A stretch of 6,515 nt of DNA from NCBI GenBank assembly GCA_036397065.1, contig DASWJP010000096.1:1-6515 (forward strand), given 5' to 3'. Of this stretch, positions 1 through 6,147 are shown one piece after another. The DNA is from JAJFGI01 sp036397065. Lineage in GTDB: Bacteria; Pseudomonadota; Alphaproteobacteria; Kiloniellales; J153. The position numbers and the translations under genes are program-made. How positions within the stretch are numbered: the first letter of the stretch is position 1; each line of letters begins with the position of its first letter. Below the pieces are notes generated by a model, which was given only the letters and a program-made list of their open reading frames with translations, was not told the DNA's origin and made no database searches.

Positions 1-135
1 CGTAAACGTCGCCCCCCCAGTCTCCGCCAGAACCTTCGTGATCGCCGCCGTCAGCGTCGTCTTGCCATGATCGACGTGCCCAATCGTCCCTACGTTGCAA
101 TGCGGCTTCGTTCGCTGAAACTTCGCCTTCGCCAT
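1..135 (-). CDS. tuf: Elongation factor Tu, N-terminal part (runs off left edge)
   Basis: EF-Tu is the GTPase that delivers aminoacyl-tRNA to the ribosomal A site. Only the first 45 residues are present; the family is usually about 396 aa, so the gene is cut by the window edge and not broken. The protein begins MAKAKFQRTKPHCNVGTIGH and contains the G1/P-loop GHVDHGKT at residues 19-26, followed by TLTAAITKVLAETGGATF, all diagnostic of EF-Tu. The His-Cys-Asn at residues 12-14 resembles alphaproteobacterial EF-Tu. The ATG at 133-135 is preceded by a GAGGGA purine run (139-144), only 3 nt away. The gene lies 92 bp downstream of tRNA-Gly and is probably co-transcribed with tRNA-Tyr and tRNA-Gly, like the bacterial tRNA-tufB operon. 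A G7 run on the coding strand (complement of 12-18) lies in codons 39-42. Confidence 0.97.
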   Translation of the reverse strand, partial: MAKAKFQRTKPHCNVGTIGHVDHGKTTLTAAITKVLAETGGATFT

Positions 136-227
136 CGGTCCCTCGCTTGCGTCTTCGCCTGGCCTGAGTGTGCTCTTAGCTGCCTAAATCGTTTGTCGTT
201 GCCAGCCCGACCGTGCGGTGCCTTTCC

Positions 228-301
228 TGGAGCGGGTGGCGGGAATCGAACCCGCGTAGCCAGCTTGGAAGGCTGGAGCTCTGCCACTGAGCTACACCCG
301 C
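228..301 (-). tRNA. tRNA-Gly (anticodon UCC)
   Basis: The minus strand folds into a complete 74-nt cloverleaf. The acceptor GCGGGTG pairs with CACCCGC (232-238), the D-arm is GCTC/GAGC, and the anticodon stem CCAGC/GCTGG holds loop CTTCCAA. The T-stem GCGGG/CCCGC encloses TTCGATT. The anticodon TCC is at 267-269, which gives glycine and reads GGA/GGG. The discriminator base is U, as is usual for tRNA-Gly. The 3' CCA is encoded (228-230). It sits between tRNA-Tyr (44 nt upstream) and tuf. Confidence 0.97.
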
Positions 302-345
302 GTTGGTCCATGATCCATTGCCGGCGACTTGCGGGGCGGGCCTGG

Positions 346-430
346 TGGTGGAGGGGGTTGGATTCGAACCAACGTAGGCGTAGCCAACGGATTTACAGTC
401 CGTCCCCTTTAACCACTCGGGCACCCCTCC
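346..430 (-). tRNA. tRNA-Tyr (anticodon GUA)
   Basis: This is an 85-nt class II (long variable arm) tRNA on the minus strand. It starts GGAGGGGTGCCCGAGTGG, has the anticodon loop CTGTAAA with GTA at 394-396, a long variable arm, the T-arm GTTGG-TTCGAAT-CCAAC, and an encoded CCA at 346-348. Long variable arms in bacteria are limited to Leu, Ser and Tyr, and GTA assigns tyrosine. It is the first gene of the tRNA-Tyr/tRNA-Gly/tuf transcription unit. In the E. coli thrU-tyrU-glyT-thrT-tufB cluster the order Tyr-Gly is the same, but there are flanking Thr tRNAs that are absent here. Confidence 0.97.
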
Positions 431-448
431 GGAAATCGCGCTAAGTGG

Positions 449-463
449 CGCAACGGAGTTGCG
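449..463. repeat. Short inverted repeat at the start of the tRNA/tuf transcript
   Basis: Perfect 6-bp arms CGCAAC and GTTGCG enclose a GGA loop, immediately downstream of the -10 of the tRNA-Tyr promoter. It could form a small hairpin in the 5' leader trimmed from the tRNA precursor, or it could be a binding site over the transcription start. The repeat is directly visible; its role is unknown. Confidence 0.4.
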
Positions 464-464
464 A

Positions 465-492
465 AATATGTTGATTATGATCGGCCTGTCAA
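465..492 (-). promoter_or_regulatory. Promoter of the tRNA-Tyr/tRNA-Gly/tuf operon
   Basis: Reading the minus strand, a perfect -35 hexamer TTGACA (487-492) is followed after a 16-nt spacer by the -10-like CATATT (465-470). This puts the transcription start near 456-459, about 25-30 nt before the tRNA-Tyr 5' end at 430. The -35 match, spacing and position all fit a sigma-70 stable RNA promoter. The start itself is inferred. Confidence 0.7.
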
Positions 493-519
493 CTTGAAAC
501 ATAAAGGCAGCACCGCACG

Positions 520-543
520 CAGCCCGGCCCTCGTGGCCGGCTG
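520..543. repeat. GC-rich inverted repeat between divergent tRNA-Tyr and rlmB promoters
   Basis: The arms CAGCCCGGCC (520-529) and GGCCGGCTG (535-543) pair across a 5-nt centre, with one unpaired C. The element lies between the -35 of the tRNA operon and the start region of rlmB. It has no T-tract, so it is not an obvious terminator. It may be a regulatory site or only a structured spacer. Confidence 0.35.
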
Positions 544-578
544 AACGCAGTGCTTGCGAAAAACGTCATCGTCAGTGA

Positions 579-586
579 CATATTAT
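579..586 (+). promoter_or_regulatory. Candidate -10 element for rlmB
   Basis: TATTAT at 581-586 matches the sigma-70 -10 consensus at five of six positions, and CATATT at 579-584 overlaps it. The nearest -35-like hexamer, TTGCGA (554-559), is at a long 19-21 nt spacing, so the promoter is only partly convincing. If used, transcription would start at about 592-594, essentially at the ATG at 595. Confidence 0.35.
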
Positions 587-594
587 GCACGGTA

Positions 595-1470
595 ATGAGT
601 AAGCGCAAGCCCCCCCATGGTTATCGTCCGTCCCGGTCCGGCTCCACGCCGGGCCGTTCCCGCGGCGCATCGGGCCAGAGGGCCGGTCATGGTGGGCGAA
701 CCAGCCATGGCGAAGCCACCGCGGCGGGTGAAATCTGGCTCTACGGCGTCCATCCGGTGCTGGCAGCGCTGGCCAATCCCGCCCGCCGCTGCCATCGCCT
801 GCTGCTGAGTGTCGATGCCGGCCGCCGTCATGGCGAAGAACTGGCCGCCGCCCTGGCAAAACGCGGCAGCCCGGCGATCGAGCCGGAAACCGCGTTGCCG
901 CACGCCTTGGACCAAGCCCTGCCCGCCGGCGCTGTGCACCAGGGTCTGGCCTTGCTCACCGCGCCTTTGGCGGACGTGGCCCTTGCCGATCTCATCGCCA
1001 AGGCCCCGGATGGCGGCGCGGTTCGCCGGCTGATCGTCGTGCTCGATCAGGTCACCGACCCGCAGAATGTGGGGGCTATCCTGCGCTCCGCCGCGGCTTT
1101 CGGCGCCGAGGCCGTCCTCGCCCCCGGTCACCATGCCGCCCCGGAGACCGGGGCCTTGGCCAAGGCTGCCTCCGGCGCCCTGGAGCATGTGCCCTATGTC
1201 CAGGTCGGCAACCTGGCCCGTTGCCTGGAGGACCTGAAGGCGGCCGGATTCTGGTGCCTGGGCCTGACGGGCGATGCCCACCAGACTCTGGCCAAGGCCG
1301 ACCCGGGCGGGCCGCTGGCCCTGGTCCTGGGCGCCGAAGGCAGCGGCCTGCGCCGGCTCACCCGGGAAAGTTGCGATGTGCTGGCCCGCCTGCCCACGCG
1401 CGAACCGATCTCGGCCTTGAATGTCTCGACCGCCGCTGCGGTGGCGCTGTATCAGCTCCTCGCGGTGTGA
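595..1470 (+). CDS. rlmB: 23S rRNA 2'-O-methyltransferase of the SpoU/TrmH family (RlmB-like)
   Basis: The product is a 291-aa SPOUT-class methyltransferase that uses S-adenosylmethionine to methylate a ribose 2'-OH, most likely of G2251 (E. coli numbering) in the 23S rRNA peptidyl-transferase region. Residues 1-45 are a basic, low-complexity tail. Residues 46-125 form the substrate-binding domain (EIWLYGVHPVLAALAN onward). The catalytic domain carries all three SpoU motifs: LDQVTDPQNVGAILRSA (150-166, with N158 and R164), VLGAEGSGLRRL (244-255) and ISALNVSTAAAV (272-283, with N276), which build the trefoil-knot cofactor site. I chose the ATG at 595. The in-frame GTG at 550 would add 15 residues that do not look like the family and would span the candidate -10 element. 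No Shine-Dalgarno precedes 595. A C7 run lies at codons 5-8. The specific RlmB assignment over other TrmH paralogues is likely but not proven. Confidence 0.9.
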   Translation: MSKRKPPHGYRPSRSGSTPGRSRGASGQRAGHGGRTSHGEATAAGEIWLYGVHPVLAALANPARRCHRLLLSVDAGRRHGEELAAALAKRGSPAIEPETALPHALDQALPAGAVHQGLALLTAPLADVALADLIAKAPDGGAVRRLIVVLDQVTDPQNVGAILRSAAAFGAEAVLAPGHHAAPETGALAKAASGALEHVPYVQVGNLARCLEDLKAAGFWCLGLTGDAHQTLAKADPGGPLALVLGAEGSGLRRLTRESCDVLARLPTREPISALNVSTAAAVALYQLLAV

Positions 1471-1481
1471 GCCATCGGAAC

Positions 1482-1494
1482 CCGCCACGGGCGG
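1482..1494 (+). terminator. Weak hairpin after rlmB
   Basis: CCGCC-ACG-GGCGG forms a 5-bp stem starting 12 nt after the rlmB stop. No T-tract follows, so intrinsic termination here is uncertain. The convergent gap then becomes AT-rich (about 1539-1580). Confidence 0.25.
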
Positions 1495-1563
1495 CCGCAC
1501 TATCAGCCGCGACGGGCGTGAAGATCGAGAATACGCGGAACAATATATTTCAATAATAGTATC

Positions 1564-2847
1564 TTAGAGAATATCTCTCATCCGAAACCAAAGCATAGCC
1601 AAGGCCAGGGTCGGGGTGCGGAACAGGCGCCCGCCCGGGAAGGTCGTGTGCGGTAACCGGGTGAGCACATCGAACCGTTCCGCCTGGCCGGCAATGGCTT
1701 CGGCCATGACCTTGCCAGCGACCCCGGCCATGGCCAGGCCGGTGCCGGAATAGCCATGGGCGAAATAAATATTGTCGCCCAGCCGGCCGAAATGCGGCGT
1801 GCGTTCCATGGTGATGGCCACGAAACCGCCCCAGGTGTAGTCGAAGTGGGTATCGGCCATGTCCGGAAACACCTCGAGCATCTTGTGCCGCAGGGCCCGG
1901 GGCAGATTGGGCGGCATGAGGGTCGAATAGCTGACCCGGCCGCCGAACAGCAGGCGATGATCGTCCGAGCGCCGGTAGTAATTCAGCACGAAATTGCAGT
2001 CGGCGACCCCGATATTGCCGGGAACCAGGCTCTGCGCCCGGTTCTCGCCCAGAACCTCGGTGGCGGCGATGTAGGTGCCGACGGGCATGATCTTACCTTG
2101 GATCTCCGGCACCAGGCCGCCGAGATAGGCATTACCGGCCAAGACCACGGTTTTCGCCGTCACGCTCCCCTTGGCACAGACGGCGCGGGCGGTGGCGCCG
2201 CGCTCCAGCCGCTCGACCGCCGAGCCCTCGTAAATCTTCGCCCCGGCCGCCTCGGCCGCGCGGGCCAGGCCCAGGCAGTAATTGAGCGGATGCAGATGCC
2301 CGGCCCCGCGCTCGTACAGGCCGCCCACATAGGCCTTGCTGTTGACGTATGAGGCGACCGCCTCCCGGCCACGGACCAGGGTGCCGTCGTCGGAGCCGAA
2401 ATCCCGAGCCATCACCTCGTGCGACTTGGCCAGATCGTCCAGTTGGCGCTGCTTGAGGGCTGCGTGAAAATAGCCCCAATGCAGGTCGCAATCGATCTTG
2501 TACTTTTCGACCCGCTCGCGGACGAGGGCCTTACCCTCTTCGGTGATGGCGAAGATCTTCCGCGCATCGTTCTTGCCGACCGCGTGTTGCACGGCTTCCA
2601 TGCCGGCGGAAAATCCCGTGCACACCTGGCCGCCGTTGCGGCCCGAGGCGCCCCAGCCGACGCTGTGCGCTTCCAGCACGATGACGCTGTAGCCGCGTTC
2701 TGCCAGGCAGATAGCCGCCGACAATCCCGTATAGCCGGCGCCGATGACGCAGACGTCAGCGCTCACCTCCCCGGTCAGTTCCGGGTATTCCGGGTGATCG
2801 TTGGCGGTAGCGGCGTAATAGGAGTCGACGTGCGGCTCGCGCGGCAT
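1564..2847 (-). CDS. puuB: Gamma-glutamylputrescine oxidase (FAD-dependent, DAO family)
   Basis: The product is a cytosolic flavoprotein of 427 aa (E. coli PuuB is 426 aa). It oxidises gamma-glutamylputrescine to gamma-glutamyl-gamma-aminobutyraldehyde, with release of ammonia and hydrogen peroxide. The FAD-binding Rossmann motif VIGAGYTGLSAA (34-45, GxGxxG) ends in the acidic E59 of VLEA. It is followed by the PuuB-type GWGASGRNGGQ (64-74) and a C-terminal flavin-contacting segment HGYSGTGLAMAGVAG (364-378). The opening PHVDSYYAATAN matches the PuuB N-terminus, which fixes the ATG at 2845-2847. The frame stays open upstream to a TTG at 3037-3039, but those 64 extra residues are low-complexity and unlike the family. 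The gene is divergent from puuA, which makes its substrate. There is no clear Shine-Dalgarno. A related OrdL/amine oxidase specificity remains possible. Confidence 0.88.
   Translation of the reverse strand: MPREPHVDSYYAATANDHPEYPELTGEVSADVCVIGAGYTGLSAAICLAERGYSVIVLEAHSVGWGASGRNGGQVCTGFSAGMEAVQHAVGKNDARKIFAITEEGKALVRERVEKYKIDCDLHWGYFHAALKQRQLDDLAKSHEVMARDFGSDDGTLVRGREAVASYVNSKAYVGGLYERGAGHLHPLNYCLGLARAAEAAGAKIYEGSAVERLERGATARAVCAKGSVTAKTVVLAGNAYLGGLVPEIQGKIMPVGTYIAATEVLGENRAQSLVPGNIGVADCNFVLNYYRRSDDHRLLFGGRVSYSTLMPPNLPRALRHKMLEVFPDMADTHFDYTWGGFVAITMERTPHFGRLGDNIYFAHGYSGTGLAMAGVAGKVMAEAIAGQAERFDVLTRLPHTTFPGGRLFRTPTLALAMLWFRMRDIL
1566..1578. repeat. Inverted repeat over the puuB stop codon
   Basis: AGAGA-ATA-TCTCT is a perfect 5-bp inverted repeat overlapping the last codons and stop of puuB, inside an AT-rich convergent gap (about 1539-1580) that contrasts with the GC-rich surroundings. 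It could help end transcription from both sides, but the stem is short and weak. Confidence 0.25.
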
Positions 2848-2854
2848 GGCGCTA

Positions 2855-2885
2855 GAGTTACCAGAGCCCCCCACCCCCCTGTCAA
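2855..2885 (-). promoter_or_regulatory. Candidate puuB promoter with G-run spacer
   Basis: On the minus strand a perfect -35 TTGACA (2880-2885) is followed by a spacer containing G6-T-G6 (2867-2879) and then a weak -10 region TGGTAACTC (2855-2863). Standard spacing would place the transcription start at about 2848-2850, almost on the ATG at 2847. The -35 is strong and the -10 is poor, so this is a candidate only. Confidence 0.35.
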
Positions 2886-2914
2886 CGGGAGCCAAACCGG
2901 TGGGCGCGTTAACA
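2880..2914. promoter_or_regulatory. Possible operator: spaced inverted repeat in the puuB-puuA control region
   Basis: TGTCAAC (2880-2886) and GTTAACA (2908-2914) form an inverted repeat (6 of 7 matching) across 21 nt. The left arm coincides with the puuB -35. GTTAAC itself is a palindrome and overlaps a second one, ACATGT (2912-2917). The position suits a repressor controlling the divergent polyamine genes, but I do not recognise a known operator. Confidence 0.25.
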
Positions 2915-3064
2915 TGTGTGATGCCGGGCACCTTCAACCCAGGCGAGGCTAAAGCCACCCCACCTTGAACGTCCCCCGCCGGTCGTGGTACTGCTCTGGG
3001 GCTGGCGGGCTGCCTCGCCGTTTGGCCTGATTGGGTCAAATGTGCCGTGGGGTGGCTGCAAGCC

Positions 3065-3085
3065 GCGCCCCCGTCCGGGCGGCGC
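3065..3085 (+). repeat. GC hairpin upstream of puuA
   Basis: GCGCC (3065-3069) pairs with GGCGC (3081-3085), with two further inner C-G pairs after a C-C mismatch. It lies 25 nt before the puuA start. If transcribed, it would be a structured 5' leader. If puuA starts nearer its ATG, it is promoter DNA. Confidence 0.3.
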
Positions 3086-3110
3086 CGTGGCCGGCTCCAC
3101 AGTGTGATTT

Positions 3111-4454
3111 ATGGACGAGATTGCAGAGTTTTTGAAAGAGCACCGCATCGACGAGGTCGAGTGCCTGGTGCCCGACATGGCCGGTATTGCCCGTGGCAAG
3201 ATCCTGCCGGCGCAGAAGTTCCTCAAGGGCTTGGCCAAGAACAGCCTGCGCATCCCCGAGGGCGTGTTCATTCAGACGGTCACCGGCGACTATCCGGACG
3301 ATGGCATCGTCACCAGCGAGTCCATGTCGGACGTCTACCTGGTGCCCGACCCGTCGACCATCCGCATCGTGCCCTGGTACGACGAACCGACGGCGCAGAT
3401 CATCTGCGATCCGTTTCATCTCGACGGCCAGCCGGTGGAGATCGCCTCGCGCACTCTGCTCAAGCGTATCCTGAGCCTGTACGAGGAGCGCGGCTGGGTG
3501 CCCGACGTGGCGCCGGAATTGGAATTTTTCCTGGTCGATGTGAACACCGACCCGGACTATCCGCTGATCTCGCCGATCGGCCGGTCGGGCCGGCGGGAAA
3601 CCTCGCGCCAATCCTACGGCCTCGACGCGGTGAACGAGTTCGATCCGCTGTTCGAGGACGTCTACGATTTCTGCGAGGCCCAGAACATCGACATCGATAC
3701 CCTCAGCCACGAGGGGGGCGCTGCGCAGATGGAAATGAATTTCAACCACGGCCCGGCCCTGGAACTGGCCGACCAGGCGTTCCAGTTCAAGCGCACCGTG
3801 CGCGAGGCCGGCCTGCGCCACAAGCTCTATGCCACCTTCATGGCCAAGCCGATGCAGGGACAGCCCGGCAGCTCCATGCACGTGCACCAGAGCCTGCTCA
3901 GCGCCAAGAACGGCCGCAACCTGTTCGCGCAACGGGACGGCAACGATTCCAAGCAGTTCCACAACTATATTGCCGGGCTGCAGAAGTACTTGCCGGCGGT
4001 GATGCCGCTATTGGCGCCGAACGTGAACTCCTACCGGCGCCTGATGCGCGATTCCGACGCCCCCATCAACACCCACTGGGCCTACGACAACCGCAGCGTC
4101 GGCCTGCGCGTGCCGCATTCGGAGCCGCAGGATCGGCGCATCGAGAACCGGGTTGCCGGCGCCGATGCCAACCCGTATCTGGCCATCGCCGCCTCGCTGG
4201 CCTGCGGCTATCTGGGCATGACCGAGCGGCTGAAACCGCGCCCGCCCGTGGAGGGCAGCGCCTATCGCCTGGCCCATACCCTGCCCCGCACCTTGTTCGA
4301 TGCCCTGCACCGCTTCAACGCCAGCCGCGCCCTGAAGAAGGTGTTGGGCCAAAAGGTGATCGACGCGGTGACCTTGGTGAAGGAAGCGGAGCTGGATGCC
4401 TACCAGCTGGTCATATCCTCTTGGGAACGAGAGCACCTATTGCTCAACGTTTAG
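3111..4454 (+). CDS. puuA: Gamma-glutamylputrescine synthetase (glutamine synthetase family)
   Basis: The product is a 447-aa glutamine-synthetase-fold ligase (E. coli PuuA is 472 aa). It joins glutamate to putrescine using ATP, the first step of the gamma-glutamyl polyamine route. Residues 1-105 form the beta-grasp domain (VECLVPDMAGIARGKILP). The catalytic domain has the metal and substrate motifs PELEFF (135-140), EGGAAQMEMNF (201-211), ATFMAKPMQGQPGSSMHVH (241-259) with H257/H259, APNVNSYRRL (302-311), and RIENRVAGADANPYLA (343-358). The HKLYATFMAKP, LLAPNVNSYRR and ENRVAGADANPYL blocks are especially PuuA-like. The start at 3111 is fixed by an in-frame TGA at 3105-3107 and by the need for the N-terminal domain. 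No Shine-Dalgarno precedes it. It is divergent from puuB and followed by spuC, as in pseudomonad spuB-spuC. A paralogue acting on another amine is possible. Confidence 0.88.
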   Translation: MDEIAEFLKEHRIDEVECLVPDMAGIARGKILPAQKFLKGLAKNSLRIPEGVFIQTVTGDYPDDGIVTSESMSDVYLVPDPSTIRIVPWYDEPTAQIICDPFHLDGQPVEIASRTLLKRILSLYEERGWVPDVAPELEFFLVDVNTDPDYPLISPIGRSGRRETSRQSYGLDAVNEFDPLFEDVYDFCEAQNIDIDTLSHEGGAAQMEMNFNHGPALELADQAFQFKRTVREAGLRHKLYATFMAKPMQGQPGSSMHVHQSLLSAKNGRNLFAQRDGNDSKQFHNYIAGLQKYLPAVMPLLAPNVNSYRRLMRDSDAPINTHWAYDNRSVGLRVPHSEPQDRRIENRVAGADANPYLAIAASLACGYLGMTERLKPRPPVEGSAYRLAHTLPRTLFDALHRFNASRALKKVLGQKVIDAVTLVKEAELDAYQLVISSWEREHLLLNV

Positions 4455-4615
4455 TGTTATGCTTGCCGCCGGACCGAATATGTCGGAGCCTCGATTGGTG
4501 CGGAAATTACATCTGTCAGACGGCACCGGGACAGCCGGCACGAAAAGCCACGCCGAACTGCTGATCCTTTGCGCCCGGAACGGTTTCAACCCCTAGGCCC
4601 GCGATCGTATCGACG

Positions 4616-4638
4616 CGCGGCGGCCCCGGCCGCCCGCG
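4616..4638 (+). repeat. Strong GC hairpin in the puuA-spuC gap
   Basis: GGCGGCC (4619-4625) pairs with GGCCGCC (4628-4634) around a 2-nt CC centre. The pairing extends by three more base pairs past a single bulged C (4635). A 2-nt centre means the innermost pair or pairs must open in RNA. No T-tract follows. The stem lies 50 nt before spuC in a 233-bp gap, so it may be a terminator of puuA, a stability stem, or a leader structure for spuC. Confidence 0.4.
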
Positions 4639-4671
4639 GCGGATACCCGCAGCCGACGTTGAACCCGAGCC

Positions 4672-4677
4672 AAAGGA
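4672..4677 (+). promoter_or_regulatory. Ribosome binding site of spuC
   Basis: AAAGGA lies 10 nt upstream of the ATG at 4688 and supports that start. It is the clearest ribosome binding site in the polyamine cluster. Confidence 0.6.
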
Positions 4678-4687
4678 AATTTCGATC

Positions 4688-6085
4688 ATGAGCAAGAAAA
4701 CCGCGCGTACGTCGCCCGCCCGCAACTCGACCACCCGCTGGCGCGAAGCCGATACCCGCCACCATCTGCATCCCTTCACCGACTACAAGGGCCTGGCGGC
4801 GGAAGGCGGCAGCCGCATCATCGTCAGCGCCGACGGCATTCACCTGAACGATTCCGAGGGCGGCCGCCTGCTCGACGGCATGGCCGGCCTGTGGTGCGTC
4901 AACGTGGGCTACAGCCGCAAGGAGCTGGCCAAGGTCGCCTACGACCAAATGCTGGAGCTGCCCTACTACCACCCCTTCTTCAAGACGGCGACGCCCAGCT
5001 CCATCGAACTAGCGGAGAAATTGGCGCAGATCACGCCGGAAGGCCTGAACCATGTGTTCTATGGCTCATCCGGTTCGGAATCGGTCGATACCATGGTGCG
5101 CGCCGTGCGCCATTTCTGGAATCTGGAAGGCAAGCCCAAGAAAAAGACCTTCATCAGCCGCATCCACGCCTATCACGGCAGCACCCTGGCCGGCGCCAGC
5201 CTGGGCGGCCAGTCGGTCATGCATGCGCAGGGCGATTTGCCCCTGCCCGGCTTTGTCCACGTCATGCCGCCCTACTGGTACGACTTCGGCGGCGATCTCT
5301 CGCCGGCCGAGTTCGGCCGCAAGGCGGCCAAGGCGATCGAGGACAAGATTCTCGAACTGGGCGCCGAGAACGTGGCCGCCTTCGTCGGCGAGGCCATTCA
5401 AGGCGCCGGCGGCGTGCTCGTCCCGCCGGAGACCTATTGGCCGGAGGTGCAAAAGGTTTGCCGCAAGCACGATGTGCTGTTCGTCCTCGACGAGGTGATC
5501 ACCGGCTTCGGCCGTCTCGGCACCTGGTTCGCCGCCGATCATTACAATCTGACGCCGGATGCCATGATCCTGGCCAAGGGCATCACCTCCGGTTACCTGC
5601 CGCTGTCGGCGGTGATGATGGGCGACCGCATCGCCGATGCCTTGATCGAGAAGGGCGGCGAGTTTTACCACGGCTATACCTATTCCGGTCACCCGGTGCC
5701 CTGTGCCGTGGCCCTGGAGAATCTGCGCATCATCGAGCAGGAGAACCTGGTCGAGAAGGTGCGCACATCCACCGGCCCTCGCCTGGCCGAGCGCCTGGCG
5801 GAGTTGCTGGACCATCCGCTGGTCGGCGAGGTCCGGTCCCTCGGCCTGATCGCTGGTATCGAGTTGGTCAAGGACAAGAAAAAGCGCCAGCATTTCGATC
5901 CGATCGGCAAGGTCGGTATCAGCGTCCGCGACCATTGCATCGCCAACGGCGTCATCATTCGGGCCGTCCGCGATTCCATCGTCATGGCCCCGCCCCTGAT
6001 CATCGAGCCGAAGCAGATCGACGACATGATCGGCGTCATACGCAAGGCCTTGGATCAGACGGCAAAGGACATGGTTTTTACCTGA
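4688..6085 (+). CDS. spuC: Putrescine--pyruvate aminotransferase (class III PLP enzyme)
   Basis: The product is a 465-aa pyridoxal-phosphate enzyme that transfers an amino group from putrescine to pyruvate, giving 4-aminobutanal and alanine; the aldehyde is then oxidised to GABA. HHLHPFTDYKGL (25-36), DGMAGLWCVNVGYSRKEL (63-80) and GGEFYHGYTYSGHPV (323-337) closely resemble Pseudomonas aeruginosa SpuC. PLP-site features are GSSGSES (126-132), HAYHGSTLAG (160-169), EAIQGAGGV (235-243), LDEVITGFGR (267-276) with D268, the lysine K297 in LAKGITSGYLP that should form the Schiff base, and T331. Length fits the family. The start is set by the RBS at 4672. It follows puuA by 233 bp on the same strand and precedes aguB by 252 bp. 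Other class III diamine or omega-amino-acid transaminases are the main alternatives. Confidence 0.9.
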   Translation: MSKKTARTSPARNSTTRWREADTRHHLHPFTDYKGLAAEGGSRIIVSADGIHLNDSEGGRLLDGMAGLWCVNVGYSRKELAKVAYDQMLELPYYHPFFKTATPSSIELAEKLAQITPEGLNHVFYGSSGSESVDTMVRAVRHFWNLEGKPKKKTFISRIHAYHGSTLAGASLGGQSVMHAQGDLPLPGFVHVMPPYWYDFGGDLSPAEFGRKAAKAIEDKILELGAENVAAFVGEAIQGAGGVLVPPETYWPEVQKVCRKHDVLFVLDEVITGFGRLGTWFAADHYNLTPDAMILAKGITSGYLPLSAVMMGDRIADALIEKGGEFYHGYTYSGHPVPCAVALENLRIIEQENLVEKVRTSTGPRLAERLAELLDHPLVGEVRSLGLIAGIELVKDKKKRQHFDPIGKVGISVRDHCIANGVIIRAVRDSIVMAPPLIIEPKQIDDMIGVIRKALDQTAKDMVFT

Positions 6086-6092
6086 ACGTCCG

Positions 6093-6131
6093 GCGCGGCA
6101 GGGGATGTGGCAGCCCCATAGACTGCCGCGC
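6093..6131 (+). terminator. Terminator-like hairpin after spuC
   Basis: Perfect 9-bp arms GCGCGGCAG (6093-6101) and CTGCCGCGC (6123-6131) enclose a 21-nt loop that can add inner GGG/CCC pairing. The stem begins 8 nt after the spuC stop and is followed by TCTGTTACT, which is moderately T-rich. This fits an intrinsic terminator or a strong 3' stabilising stem. The T-tract is imperfect. Confidence 0.5.
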
Positions 6132-6147
6132 TCTGTTACTCCCCGGT

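Noticed and set aside
12..18. G7 run in tuf as a frameshift
   Set aside because: The frame reads correctly through it as LAETGGATF, matching EF-Tu, so no frameshift is present.
550..594. GTG start adding 15 residues to RlmB
   Set aside because: It has no Shine-Dalgarno and the added sequence does not look like the family N-terminus. The candidate -10 element lies within it.
583..1500. Long minus-strand open frame opposite rlmB (305 aa)
   Set aside because: It is antisense to a gene with complete SpoU motifs. Its translation is Gly/Gln/Arg-rich with no recognisable domain, as expected for shadow frames in GC-rich DNA.
2848..3039. 64-residue N-terminal extension of PuuB from a TTG at 3039
   Set aside because: It is low-complexity, absent from the PuuB family, begins at a rare TTG, and would occupy most of the divergent control region.
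3036..3962. 308-aa minus-strand frame opposite puuA
   Set aside because: It is antisense to puuA, with His/Val/Gln-rich composition typical of reverse-complement shadows and no domain.
3047..4564. 505-aa plus-strand frame overlapping puuA, longer than puuA itself
   Set aside because: The translation is Arg/Pro/Gly-rich and lacks family motifs, while the puuA frame carries the full set of glutamine synthetase motifs.
4459..4596. Small plus-strand frame of 45 aa (MLAAGPNMSEPRLV...) in the puuA-spuC gap
   Set aside because: It has no ribosome binding site and no recognisable similarity, and it is short enough to be chance. It could be revisited with ribosome profiling.
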